Shown: piece by piece, positions 8,627 through 16,055 of the stretch | How the letters are laid out: each line of letters starts with the position of its first letter | How positions within the stretch are numbered: the first letter of the stretch is position 1 | NCBI GenBank assembly: GCA_963705635.1 | Contig: CAVPKH010000004.1 | Span: 558,001 to 622,000 of the forward strand | DNA: 64,000 nt | Source: VRUE01 sp963705635 | GTDB lineage: Bacteria > Actinomycetota > Thermoleophilia > Solirubrobacterales > 70-9 | Direction: 5' to 3' | Notes under the pieces: generated by a model | Told to the model about the DNA's origin: nothing | Databases searched by the model: none | Seen by the model: the letters and a program-made list of their open reading frames with translations, nothing else | Made by a program: the position numbers and the translations under genes

Positions 8627-9312
8627 CCGGCGGCCCCGCGCCTGCGATCGAGCGACTGCTTGAGGAGCCGGGCGAACTCCGCCCGCTCGCCGCGGTTGCG
8701 GATCGAGTGGTTGGCGCCGTGGAGCCGACGCCGGGTGACGGTCGCCGGCAGCATCGCCTGCTTGAGGCCGAGCTCGCGGGCCCGCAGCAGGAAGGTGAGG
8801 CCGTCGCTCACCTTGACCTCTTCGGGCCAGGCGCCGACCGCCTCGATCGCCGCGCGGGCGGCCAGCATCGCACCGATGTACAGGCCCGGCTGGGAGCCGG
8901 CGGGGACGCTGAGAGCGGCAGCCTCCTCCGCGCCCAGATCCGGGCTGACGAACTGCTGCACCTGCCCAAAGGCCAGCTGCAGCTCGGGATCGGCTTCGAA
9001 GGCGGCCAGCTGCAGGCCCGTCTTCGCCGGGTCCCAGAGGTCATCGGCATCGAGAAAAGCGACGTAGTCACCACGCGCCGCGCGCAGCGCCGCGTTGCGC
9101 GCCGCGCCGATCCCGCGGCGGGGCTCGAAGACGACCTCGACCGCGGAGCCGAAGCCGCGTGCGATCGCGGCGCTGCGATCGGTCGAGTCGTTGTCGACCA
9201 CGATCACCTGCTCGCAGGCCCGGCCCTGGGCGAGGACGCTCTCGATCGCCTCCGCCAGGTAGGCCTCCCCGTTGTGGACGGGGATCGCCGCCGTTACCAC
9301 CGGCTCAGCCAC
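8623..9312 (-). CDS. Family 2 glycosyltransferase in the kinase/PqqD cassette
   Basis: About 229 residues of GT-A fold: VVTAAIPVHNGEAYLAEAIE at the N-terminus, the nucleotide-binding DNDSTDRS, GIGAARNAAL and the FLDADDLW metal motif. I place the start at GTG 9310-9312 because the fold begins right there and it overlaps the kinase-like gene stop by 8 nt. The frame stays open upstream but encodes arginine/serine-rich nonsense opposite the kinase gene. Context suggests glycosylation of whatever the neighbouring kinase and PqqD protein handle. Confidence 0.8.
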   Translation of the reverse strand: MAEPVVTAAIPVHNGEAYLAEAIESVLAQGRACEQVIVVDNDSTDRSAAIARGFGSAVEVVFEPRRGIGAARNAALRAARGDYVAFLDADDLWDPAKTGLQLAAFEADPELQLAFGQVQQFVSPDLGAEEAAALSVPAGSQPGLYIGAMLAARAAIEAVGAWPEEVKVSDGLTFLLRARELGLKQAMLPATVTRRRLHGANHSIRNRGERAEFARLLKQSLDRRRGAAG

Positions 9313-10474
9313 GCCCTGCCACCAGGCGGTCGACCGCCCGCGCGTTCGCGGCGGGATCGGGGCAGAGCTCCAGCTCGTAGCTGGGGACGCGACGCACCAG
9401 CTCGGCGAGCGCGGCGAACGAGGACGCGCCCTGGAAGCCGGACTGGATGATCGTGCTGGGCGCGACCGCGCGCAGCCCGCGGGCGGCCGAGACCGGCTCC
9501 GGCAAGGGCTCCCGCTCGCCGAAATCGAGTTCGCCTTTTGTCGCGCCATGGCCGGCAAAAGGCGAACTCGGCGCCGGGACGACCGGGGCTACCAGCGCGA
9601 CGATCTCGAGACTGCGCCTGATCCTGCCTGGTGCCAGCGTGCGGATATCGACCAGCGCCTTTGCCGGCCCCTCCAGGGTCGGCTCGAAGCCGGCGGCATC
9701 GATCGACTCAGCGTCGAGCCCGAGGCGGCTGGCGCTGTCTTCCGTCACCTTGGCCGTCGACTGCATGGCGTGGGCGAGCCGCGGCTCGGACTCGAGCAGG
9801 ACGTAGTCGTCGGCGACGATCTCCATGCCGGCCAGGGCGCAGGAGAGCGCCAGGGTCGACTTGCCCGAGCCGCCGCGCCCAACCAGGAGAACCCCGTTCC
9901 CCTCGCGGCCGACGGCTCCGGCATGGGTCATCCAGCGACCCCGTGGCGCCATCAGCAGCTGCAGCGCCTCGCGCAGCGGCGCGGCCCGCTCGCTCGCGGC
10001 GATGCGGGCGGCATCGGGGAGGTGGAAGATCGCCTCGCCGGCCTCCGGCGCGGCGGCCGTCACCGCGCCGCTACCGGCCGCCGCCAGCACGCAGGCGCGC
10101 TCGGAGCGAAGCCGGGCGACGGGATTGGTGCCGGGCGCAGCCGCGGGCTGCTGCCACAGCGGCGGCGGCGCCTCGACGCCGGTGGACGCGGTGTCGAAGA
10201 TGGAGATCGAGAGCTGCGGGCTCGCCGGCGGAGGCTGCGGCGACAAAGGCGGTCCCGGCGTGGCGGCAGCGAGGTGCTCGAACGGGGGCAGCAGCGCCTC
10301 GCGCATCGTTCCGCCGGCGCAGTTGAGCCGGACGCGGAGCCCCGCCAGCTCCAGGTCCTCGGCGACGACCCCGCCCGCCGCGGCGGCGGCAAGCTCGAAA
10401 CGCCCGCGCAGCCGCTCGAGGTATTGGCCAGCGAGGTCGTCCCCCTGTGTCGCCGCCAGCGCCCTCGCCCGCAC
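9305..10474 (-). CDS. HPr-kinase-like (HprK-related) P-loop protein
   Basis: A 389-residue protein whose C-terminal half is an HprK-type kinase: HAGAVGREGNGVLLVGRGG, then Walker A GRGGSGKST near residue 205, followed by IVADDYVLLE, the DD pair seen in HPr kinases. The N-terminal half lacks the normal HprK substrate-binding domain. Such HprK relatives phosphorylate peptide side chains in some lasso-peptide clusters, and others form the HPr-rel systems with PqqD proteins. GTG start 6 nt after the pqqD stop. A perfect 45-bp palindromic segment (9526-9570) is embedded in frame near residue 305, adding 15 residues. Confidence 0.75.
   Translation of the reverse strand: MRARALAATQGDDLAGQYLERLRGRFELAAAAAGGVVAEDLELAGLRVRLNCAGGTMREALLPPFEHLAAATPGPPLSPQPPPASPQLSISIFDTASTGVEAPPPLWQQPAAAPGTNPVARLRSERACVLAAAGSGAVTAAAPEAGEAIFHLPDAARIAASERAAPLREALQLLMAPRGRWMTHAGAVGREGNGVLLVGRGGSGKSTLALSCALAGMEIVADDYVLLESEPRLAHAMQSTAKVTEDSASRLGLDAESIDAAGFEPTLEGPAKALVDIRTLAPGRIRRSLEIVALVAPVVPAPSSPFAGHGATKGELDFGEREPLPEPVSAARGLRAVAPSTIIQSGFQGASSFAALAELVRRVPSYELELCPDPAANARAVDRLVAGRG
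9526..9570. repeat. 45-bp palindromic element inside the kinase-like gene
   Basis: CGAGTTCGCCTTTTG at 9526-9540 and its exact reverse complement at 9556-9570 enclose a 15-nt spacer centred on CCATGG. The whole unit is 45 bp, a multiple of three, and the kinase-like frame runs straight through it, encoding roughly FAGHGATKGEL plus flanks. This is what an in-frame palindromic insertion, comparable to Rickettsia palindromic elements, would look like. The AT-containing arms contrast with the surrounding GC-rich coding sequence. Confidence 0.7.
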
Positions 10475-10480
10475 GGCGAG

Positions 10481-10912
10481 CTAGGCCGCCGGCCGCGGCC
10501 AACCGGCCTTGTCGACCTCGTGAATCGGGTCGAGCAGGAAGTAGTCCTTCATATCGGTGTAGCGCTCGAGGACGGGTGGGTCGAAATCCTCGCGGCCACC
10601 GCTGGCGGCCGGCTTGGCCGGCGTCGGGGCGGCCCCCTCGCCGGCGGCGACGATCAGCTGGTTCTCGCGCAGCCCGGCGAGCAGCGCCTCGACCGAGGCG
10701 GCGATCGCCTCCGGCTCGGCGTCGAAGCGGGCGGCGAGCGCGGCGCGGACCTCGGCCGCCGTCGCGCCTGCGGCCAGCAGCTCCCAGACGACCGGCCCGC
10801 AGCCGGAGAGGCTGTAGTAGCTGCCGTTGGCGAGGTCGATCGCGATCACCTCGCCGTCGACGGTCTCGTGCACGACGTTCTCGGCGTTGATGCGGAAGCG
10901 AGTCTCACTCAA
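10481..10912 (-). CDS. PqqD-family protein with precursor-like C-terminal tail
   Basis: About 143 residues. The first 90 form a PqqD/RRE peptide-binding domain: FRINAENVVHETVDGEVIAI, LANGSYYSLSGCGPVVWELL, then a helical stretch to the LRENQLIV strand. A linker rich in Ala, Pro and Gly follows, then a conserved-looking tail VLERYTDMKDYFLLDPIHEV ending in GWPRPAA. The only start that keeps the first strand is TTG at 10912-10910, 7 nt after the infA stop and in the loop of a hairpin. PqqD domains deliver leader peptides to modifying enzymes; the tail resembles a RiPP precursor, so this may be a chaperone-substrate fusion. Hypothesis only. Confidence 0.7.
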   Translation of the reverse strand: MSETRFRINAENVVHETVDGEVIAIDLANGSYYSLSGCGPVVWELLAAGATAAEVRAALAARFDAEPEAIAASVEALLAGLRENQLIVAAGEGAAPTPAKPAASGGREDFDPPVLERYTDMKDYFLLDPIHEVDKAGWPRPAA

Positions 10913-10920
10913 GGTGAGAC
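10902..10920 (-). promoter_or_regulatory. Hairpin enclosing the pqqD TTG start codon
   Basis: GTCTCAC (10902-10908) and GTGAGAC (10914-10920) are perfect 7-bp arms around a five-base loop. On the minus strand the loop contains the TTG start of the PqqD gene, and the hairpin abuts the infA stop. It could restrain pqqD translation until infA-terminating ribosomes open it, or reduce readthrough from infA. Confidence 0.55.
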
Positions 10921-11138
10921 TATTTGTACCGGTAAGTGATCCGGCCGCGATCGAGGTCGTAGGGCGAGAGCTCGATCTTGACCCGGTCGCCGGGGAGGAT
11001 GCGAATGTAGTGACGGCGCATCTTGCCGGAGATGTGACCGAGCACATCGTGCCCGTTATCGAGTTTGACTCGGAACATCGTGTTGGGGAGGGCCTCGGTG
11101 ATCTCGCCCTCCATCTCGATCTTCTCCTCTTTCCCCAT
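10920..11138 (-). CDS. infA: Translation initiation factor IF-1
   Basis: 72 residues with the entire IF-1 OB fold: EGEITEALPNTMFRVKLDNG, HISGKMRRHYIRILPGDRV and PYDLDRGRITYRYK. IF-1 occupies the ribosomal A site during initiation. The ATG at 11138 lies 37 nt downstream of the pcnB stop, and the PqqD gene follows 7 nt later, an unusual operon partner; in many bacteria infA precedes rpmJ and rpsM. Length and sequence are normal for Actinobacteria. Confidence 0.97.
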   Translation of the reverse strand: MGKEEKIEMEGEITEALPNTMFRVKLDNGHDVLGHISGKMRRHYIRILPGDRVKIELSPYDLDRGRITYRYK

Positions 11139-11175
11139 GCGGCGCGGAGCGTAGCGGACCGCCCGTGACCCCCGC

Positions 11176-12597
11176 TCAGCCGCCCAGCTGGCGGGCGCGC
11201 TCGACCGCCTCGTCCTGGGTCGATATCTCGCCCGCGTACTGGGCCGCCTCGAGCTCGGCGAGCAGCTCGCCGAGCCGCGGCCCCTCGCCGATGTCGAGCA
11301 CCGCGGCGAGCTCGTCGCCGCGCAGGAGCGGCCTCGGCGGGCCGTCGCGGCGCCAGTCGAGCGCCGCCGCCAGCATCTGCCTGGCGAGGGCCAGGTGGGC
11401 CTCGATCGCCTCCTCCGTGGCCAAGGGACCCGACCCGCGTGCCGAGAGCCGGTCGGCGATCGTCAGCAGGGTCACGTCGGCGGCGACCGGGCCCGTCGCC
11501 CGCAGGTATTCGTGGATGCGGCGCGCTGGCAGTGGTGCCTCGCGGACGAGGAAGCCGAGGCGGAGGTGATGCAGGGTCAGGTCCTGCAGGTGCCGGGTCA
11601 AGTCGCGGCTCGCGCGCAGCCGCCGGCAGAGGCCGCCGACGATCTCGACGCCGTCGCGATCGTGGCCGATGAAGGTGACGTAGCCGTCCTTCGCGGTCCG
11701 CGTGGCCGGCTTGCCGACGTCGTGCAGGAGGGCTCCGAAGCGCAGCGCCGTGCCCCGCGTCATCTCGTCGGCGAGCGGCTCGGCGAGCAGGCGCTCGACC
11801 TCCGCCGCGCGCTCGCCGCCGAAGCGCTCGAGGTCCGCCTCGACCTCGAGCGCGTGTCCCAGCACCGCCATCGTGTGGCCGTGGACGTCGAGGTGGTGGT
11901 TGGGGCCCTGCTCGACCCCGCGCAGCGCCTCCAGCTCGGGCAGGACGACGGCGGTGAGGCCGAGCTCGTCCAGCAGCTCCATCCCGCGCAGCGGAAAGGG
12001 GCCGCCGACGAGCTGGCGCAGCTCGACCAGCTGGCGCTCACCCGCCGCCTCGCCGGCGCGCGCCGCTTCCCGGCGGGCGAGCGCGGCGGTGTTGGTGTCG
12101 AGCTCGAGCTCGAGCCCGGCGGCAAAGCGCGCCGCCCGCAGCAGGCGCAGTGGATCGGCGGCGAAGCTGCGCTCGCTGACCACCCGCAGCAGGCGCCGGT
12201 CGAGGTCGGCGAGGCCGCCGTGGGGGTCGAGCGGCTCGCCCCCCGCAAGCGGAACCGCGACGGCTCCGATGGTGAAATCGCGCTCGGCCAGATCGGACTC
12301 GATCGACTCACCGCGCAGCGCCGTCAGGTCGATCTGCCAGGAGCCGTCGGCGGCGACGGCGCGCCAGGTGGCGAACTCGGCCGAGAGCTCGAACGAGTGG
12401 CCCCTGCCCTCGCGGGCGATGGCCTTGGCGGCGGCGGCCGGGTCACCGGCGACGGCGAGATCGAGGTCGACCACCTGCCGCCCCAGGGCGGCGTCGCGCA
12501 CGGCGCCGCCAACGATCCAGACGCCCTCGTCGCCCTCCAGCGCCCGCCGGGCCAGGACCGCGAGCGGCGCCCGCCCGAGGCGCTCGGCAGCGCTCAC
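11176..12597 (-). CDS. CCA-adding enzyme / poly(A) polymerase family with HD domain
   Basis: A 473-residue class II nucleotidyltransferase. N-terminal motif VGGAVRDAALGR with the catalytic VDLDLAV pair near 42-48, the RDFTIGA motif near 107, then the RNA-binding motif SERSFAADPLRLLRAARFAA. An HD phosphohydrolase domain follows (LLHDVGKP near residue 290). These enzymes repair or add tRNA 3' CCA ends; the tRNA in this window lacks encoded CCA, so such an enzyme is needed. GTG start overlaps the alr stop by 4 nt. Confidence 0.9.
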   Translation of the reverse strand: MSAAERLGRAPLAVLARRALEGDEGVWIVGGAVRDAALGRQVVDLDLAVAGDPAAAAKAIAREGRGHSFELSAEFATWRAVAADGSWQIDLTALRGESIESDLAERDFTIGAVAVPLAGGEPLDPHGGLADLDRRLLRVVSERSFAADPLRLLRAARFAAGLELELDTNTAALARREAARAGEAAGERQLVELRQLVGGPFPLRGMELLDELGLTAVVLPELEALRGVEQGPNHHLDVHGHTMAVLGHALEVEADLERFGGERAAEVERLLAEPLADEMTRGTALRFGALLHDVGKPATRTAKDGYVTFIGHDRDGVEIVGGLCRRLRASRDLTRHLQDLTLHHLRLGFLVREAPLPARRIHEYLRATGPVAADVTLLTIADRLSARGSGPLATEEAIEAHLALARQMLAAALDWRRDGPPRPLLRGDELAAVLDIGEGPRLGELLAELEAAQYAGEISTQDEAVERARQLGG

Positions 12598-13703
12598 GCG
12601 GGCTCCCGCGGCACCCTCGCCGAGATGCCGCAGGTGACCTCGTAGTTGATCGTGCCGAGGCGGGCGGCAACCTCCTCGGCCAGGATCGACTCGCCCTCCT
12701 GGGAGCCGATCAGGACCGCCTCCTCCCCCGGCTCGATCCCGGTCTCGGCACCGAGGTCGACGGTGACGTTGTCCATCGAGACGGTGCCGACGAGGGGGTA
12801 GCGCCGGCCGCCGACCAGCACCTCGGCGTTGTTGGAGAGGCCGCGCCGCACCCCGTCCCCGTAGCCGATCGGCAGCACCCCGATGCAGGTGTCGGCAGGC
12901 GCCCGCCAGGTGCGACCGTAGCCGGCGCTGTCGCCGGCCGCGAATCGCTTCACGTCGGCGACGTAGGAGCGCAGCGACAGCGCCGGCGCCAGGCCGCGCT
13001 CGGCGGGATCGCCCTGGAAGGGATCGAGGCCGTAGACGGCGACGCCGCAGCGCGCCATGTCGAAGTGCGAGCGCGGGTCGCGGAAGACGGCGGCGCTGTT
13101 GGCGGCGTGGGCGACGACCGCGGGGAACTCGCCCTTGACCGCCGCGGCGACGGCGGCAAAGCGGTCGATCTGCTGGTCGAAGAAATCGGAGTCCGGTTCG
13201 TCGGCGGTGGCGAAGTGGGTCCAGACGCCGGCAAGCTCGAGCCTCGGGTCCTCGGCGCAGGCGCGCGCCAGGGCCAGCACCTCGCCCGGATCGGGGTTGC
13301 CAAGGCGCCCCATGCCGCTGTCGTGCTTGACGTGGACGCGCACCGGCCGCCCCTGGGCGCGGCCGCGGTCGCTGACCATCTGCCGGAAGCCGTCGCGCCA
13401 GACGGCCACCTCCGAGCCGGCCGCCAGCGCATCGTCGAGCTCGTCGGAGGCGAGGGCGCCCATGGTGAGCAGCGGGATCTGCGGGAAGCGCCGGCCGATC
13501 CGCACCGCCTCGGCGCCGGTCGCCACCGCCAGCCTGGTCGCGCCGCCTGCCAGGGCGGCGCCGACGCAGGCATCGGCGCCGTGCCCGTAGCCGTCGGCCT
13601 TGACCACGGCGCAGAGCTCCGCGGCCCCGCCCAGCTCGGCGTTCAGCCGCGCGCAGTTACGCTCGACGGCGCCAAGATCGATCCGGGCGACTGCCCGCGC
13701 CAT
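12594..13703 (-). CDS. alr: Alanine racemase
   Basis: A 369-residue PLP enzyme converting L- to D-alanine for peptidoglycan. The PLP lysine is K35 in VVKADGYGHGA; the opposing catalytic tyrosine is in the SAGYGRTW segment of the C-terminal beta domain, and SMDNVTVDLG is the usual late motif. ATG at 13703 follows the CBS-protein stop by a few bases. It is grouped with nnr, acpS, glmS and glmM, an order shared with other actinobacteria. Confidence 0.95.
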   Translation of the reverse strand: MARAVARIDLGAVERNCARLNAELGGAAELCAVVKADGYGHGADACVGAALAGGATRLAVATGAEAVRIGRRFPQIPLLTMGALASDELDDALAAGSEVAVWRDGFRQMVSDRGRAQGRPVRVHVKHDSGMGRLGNPDPGEVLALARACAEDPRLELAGVWTHFATADEPDSDFFDQQIDRFAAVAAAVKGEFPAVVAHAANSAAVFRDPRSHFDMARCGVAVYGLDPFQGDPAERGLAPALSLRSYVADVKRFAAGDSAGYGRTWRAPADTCIGVLPIGYGDGVRRGLSNNAEVLVGGRRYPLVGTVSMDNVTVDLGAETGIEPGEEAVLIGSQEGESILAEEVAARLGTINYEVTCGISARVPREPA

Positions 13704-13706
13704 GGC

Positions 13707-14171
13707 TCAGCGGTCGGCGACGAGCGCGGCCAGCGCGTCGGCCCGCGTCACCAGCCCAGCGAGGCGACCCTCGCCGTCGACCACGGGCAGATGGTTGTGG
13801 TGCCTCTCGGCGATCGTCTTGGCCACTGCCTCGGCGCTGTCGTCGGCCTTGGCGACGAAGGGGTCGGCGGTCATCAGCTCGGAGACCTTTGTCGCGAAGG
13901 CCTTGTCGAGCCGCTTCTCGAAGCCCTTCATCGAGCCGATGAAGACGACCCCGCCCATGATGTTGAGGTAGTGCGGCAGGTGCAGATCCGCTTCCTCGTC
14001 GCTGAGGATCAGGTCCGACTCGCTGACGATCCCGACCACCTTGCGTTCGGCGTCGATCACCGGGATCGCGCCCATCTCGGTCTTGGCCAGCAGCTCGATC
14101 GCCGCGCGGGCGTCGGCGTCCGGCGAGACGGTCGGCACGTCAGCGTCCATGATCTCGGCGGCGGTCTTCAT
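13707..14171 (-). CDS. CBS-domain pair protein
   Basis: 154 residues made of two CBS domains: MDADVPTVSPDADARAAIEL to VVGIVSESDLI in the first, and MTADPFVAKADDSAEAVAKT to LAGLVTRADALAAL in the second. A hydrophilic insert with HYLNIMGGVVFIGSMKGFEK separates them. Such stand-alone proteins bind adenosine nucleotides and tune partner enzymes or channels. It lies between nnr and alr on the same strand, 52 nt after the nnr stop. Target unknown. Confidence 0.85.
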   Translation of the reverse strand: MKTAAEIMDADVPTVSPDADARAAIELLAKTEMGAIPVIDAERKVVGIVSESDLILSDEEADLHLPHYLNIMGGVVFIGSMKGFEKRLDKAFATKVSELMTADPFVAKADDSAEAVAKTIAERHHNHLPVVDGEGRLAGLVTRADALAALVADR

Positions 14172-14193
14172 AGCGCGAGGTTATTCGATGGGC

Positions 14194-14237
14194 GAGTGGT
14201 CAGTTGTCCACGCCCTGGTGTGGTTAATCGACCACTC
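14194..14237 (-). terminator. Hairpin at the 3' end of nnr
   Basis: GAGTGGTC (14194-14201) pairs with GACCACTC (14230-14237), with further internal CCAC/GTGG pairing. It spans the nnr stop codon region and the nnr-CBS gap. No T tract follows on the minus strand, so it may be a Rho-type or processing structure. Confidence 0.4.
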
Positions 14238-15690
14238 CGCGGTCTAGGCCCGCGGGGATCGAGTCGATCACGTCAGTCGCGATCACCGACTCGGCGGCGC
14301 CGATGCGAGACGCCGCGTCGCGCCCGGCGCGAGCGTGGGCGAGAACCGCAGCGCAGGCTGCCGTGAAGGGCTCGAGGCCGCGCGCCAGCAGGGCCGCGGT
14401 CATCCCGGAAAGCACGTCTCCGGTGCCCGCGGTGGCCAGCGCTGGCGCTGAAAGCGCATTGACCGCCACCCGCTCGCCATCGCTGACGATCGTGTCGTCA
14501 CCCTTGAGGACGACCACGGCGCCGGCGCTGCGGGCCGCCTCACGGGCCGCGGCGAGGCGATGGGCGGCGATCTGCTCCGAGGAGCGGTCGAGCAGCCGCC
14601 CCAGCTCCCCCGCGTGGGGGGTGAGGATCGTCGGCGCCGAGCGCTGCGCGATCCGGCCCGCCTCGCCGGCGAAGGCGTTGAGGCCGTCGGCGTCGATCAC
14701 CAGCGGCGCCTCGATCGCGGCGACGGCGGCACGGGCCAGCTCGACCGAGCCGGGATCACGACCCATCCCGGGGCCTAGCACCCCGGCCGCGGCGGGCTCG
14801 AAGGCGCGCAGGACGCTCTTCAGCGAGCCCGGCGCCAGGCAGCCGTCGCCGCCCGGGCAGCCGACCGACATCACCTCCGGCTGGGCCAGCTCGAAGATCG
14901 CCTCGAGGTCGGCCGGCACGGCAACCGTCGCGTAGCCGGCTCCCGCCCGGATCGCGGCCAGCGAGGACATCCGCACGGCCCCGGTGAGGCCGCGGGACCC
15001 CCCAGCGATCACCACCTGGCCCGAGCTGAACTTGGTCGACCGCGCCCCCCGGCTCGGCGCCAGCGCCAGGACGCCCGGCTCGATCACCCCGGCCGCCGGC
15101 CGCCCCGGCGCCCCGGCGGGGATCCCGATCGGCGCCACCCGCAGCTCGCCCGTGTGCCACTTGCCGGGGGCGACCCGGTGGCCGATCTTCGCCGCGTGAA
15201 AGCTGACGGTGAGGTCCGCCTCGACCGCCACGCCCCCGACCTCACCGCTGGAGGCGTCGACGCCGGAGGCGATGTCGCAGGCGATCACCGGCGCCCGGCA
15301 GCGATTGATCGCCTCGATCGCCGCCGCGGCGGGCTGGCGCGGCGCCGCGGAGAAGCCGGTGCCGAAGATCGCGTCGACGACGGCGCCGGAACCCTCGAGC
15401 CAGGCGTCGAGGTCGCCCGGCGGCCCGTCCGCCCAGAGCTCGAGCGCGTCGACCTCGAAGCCCATCGCGCCGAGGCGACGCCCCGCTACCAGCCCGTCGC
15501 CGCCGTTGTTGCCCTTGCCGCAGACGATCCGCACCGGCCCCTGGGGAGCCAGCCCGGCGACCGCCTCCGCCAGCGCCGTGCCCGCGGCCTCGATCAGCTC
15601 GGGCTCCGGGATCCCCTGCTCTGCGATCGCCCAGAGATCGACCGCGCGAATTCCCTCGGCGTCGTAGAGCGGGCTCAGCCAGGACTCCAT
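14224..15690 (-). CDS. nnr: Bifunctional NAD(P)H-hydrate epimerase/dehydratase
   Basis: About 488 residues. The N-terminal YjeF_N epimerase domain has IVCGKGNNGGDGLVAGRRL and the AIFGTGFSAAPR segment; the C-terminal ribokinase-like dehydratase domain has VIAGGSRGLTGAVRMS, GPGMGRDPGS, ILTPHAGELGRLL and the late GTGDVLSGMTAALLARG. The enzyme repairs hydrated NAD(P)H. The ATG at 15690 sits 1 nt past the acpS stop; an upstream in-frame extension is arginine-rich and lies within acpS, so I reject it. Confidence 0.93.
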   Translation of the reverse strand: MESWLSPLYDAEGIRAVDLWAIAEQGIPEPELIEAAGTALAEAVAGLAPQGPVRIVCGKGNNGGDGLVAGRRLGAMGFEVDALELWADGPPGDLDAWLEGSGAVVDAIFGTGFSAAPRQPAAAAIEAINRCRAPVIACDIASGVDASSGEVGGVAVEADLTVSFHAAKIGHRVAPGKWHTGELRVAPIGIPAGAPGRPAAGVIEPGVLALAPSRGARSTKFSSGQVVIAGGSRGLTGAVRMSSLAAIRAGAGYATVAVPADLEAIFELAQPEVMSVGCPGGDGCLAPGSLKSVLRAFEPAAAGVLGPGMGRDPGSVELARAAVAAIEAPLVIDADGLNAFAGEAGRIAQRSAPTILTPHAGELGRLLDRSSEQIAAHRLAAAREAARSAGAVVVLKGDDTIVSDGERVAVNALSAPALATAGTGDVLSGMTAALLARGLEPFTAACAAVLAHARAGRDAASRIGAAESVIATDVIDSIPAGLDRGVVD

Positions 15691-15691
15691 C

Positions 15692-16048
15692 TCAGGCAGT
15701 CTCGACGATGGCGACCGCGGCCGCAAACCCCCTCGAGTGAGTCAGGGAGACATCGATCCGATCGCCCCCCGCCGCCTCGGCCGCCCGGCCCGAGAGGCTC
15801 ACGGTCGGCGGCTCCCCGGCGACGACCTCGATCTCGCGCAGGCCGAAGCCACCGCTCAGGCCGAGGGCCTTGACCACGGCCTCCTTGGCGGCGAAGCGGG
15901 CGGCCAGGTGGCGGCCGGGGCGGGCGCGGGCGGCCGCGTACTCGCGCTCGGCCGCGGTGAAAACGCGCTCGGCGAGGCGCGGATAGCGCTCCAGCGCGCG
16001 CTCGAGGCGATCGATCTCGAGCAGATCGATGCCGATGCCGGAGGTCAT
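15692..16048 (-). CDS. acpS: Holo-[acyl-carrier-protein] synthase
   Basis: 118 residues with the family motifs GIGIDLLEIDRLERAL, the catalytic AARFAAKEAVVKAL near residue 49, and VSLTHSRGFAAAVAIVE at the end. It transfers 4'-phosphopantetheine from CoA to ACP. Located between the DUF3352 lipoprotein and nnr, as in other actinobacterial wall/lipid gene runs. Confidence 0.95.
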   Translation of the reverse strand: MTSGIGIDLLEIDRLERALERYPRLAERVFTAAEREYAAARARPGRHLAARFAAKEAVVKALGLSGGFGLREIEVVAGEPPTVSLSGRAAEAAGGDRIDVSLTHSRGFAAAVAIVETA

Positions 16049-16055
16049 CCCCGGC

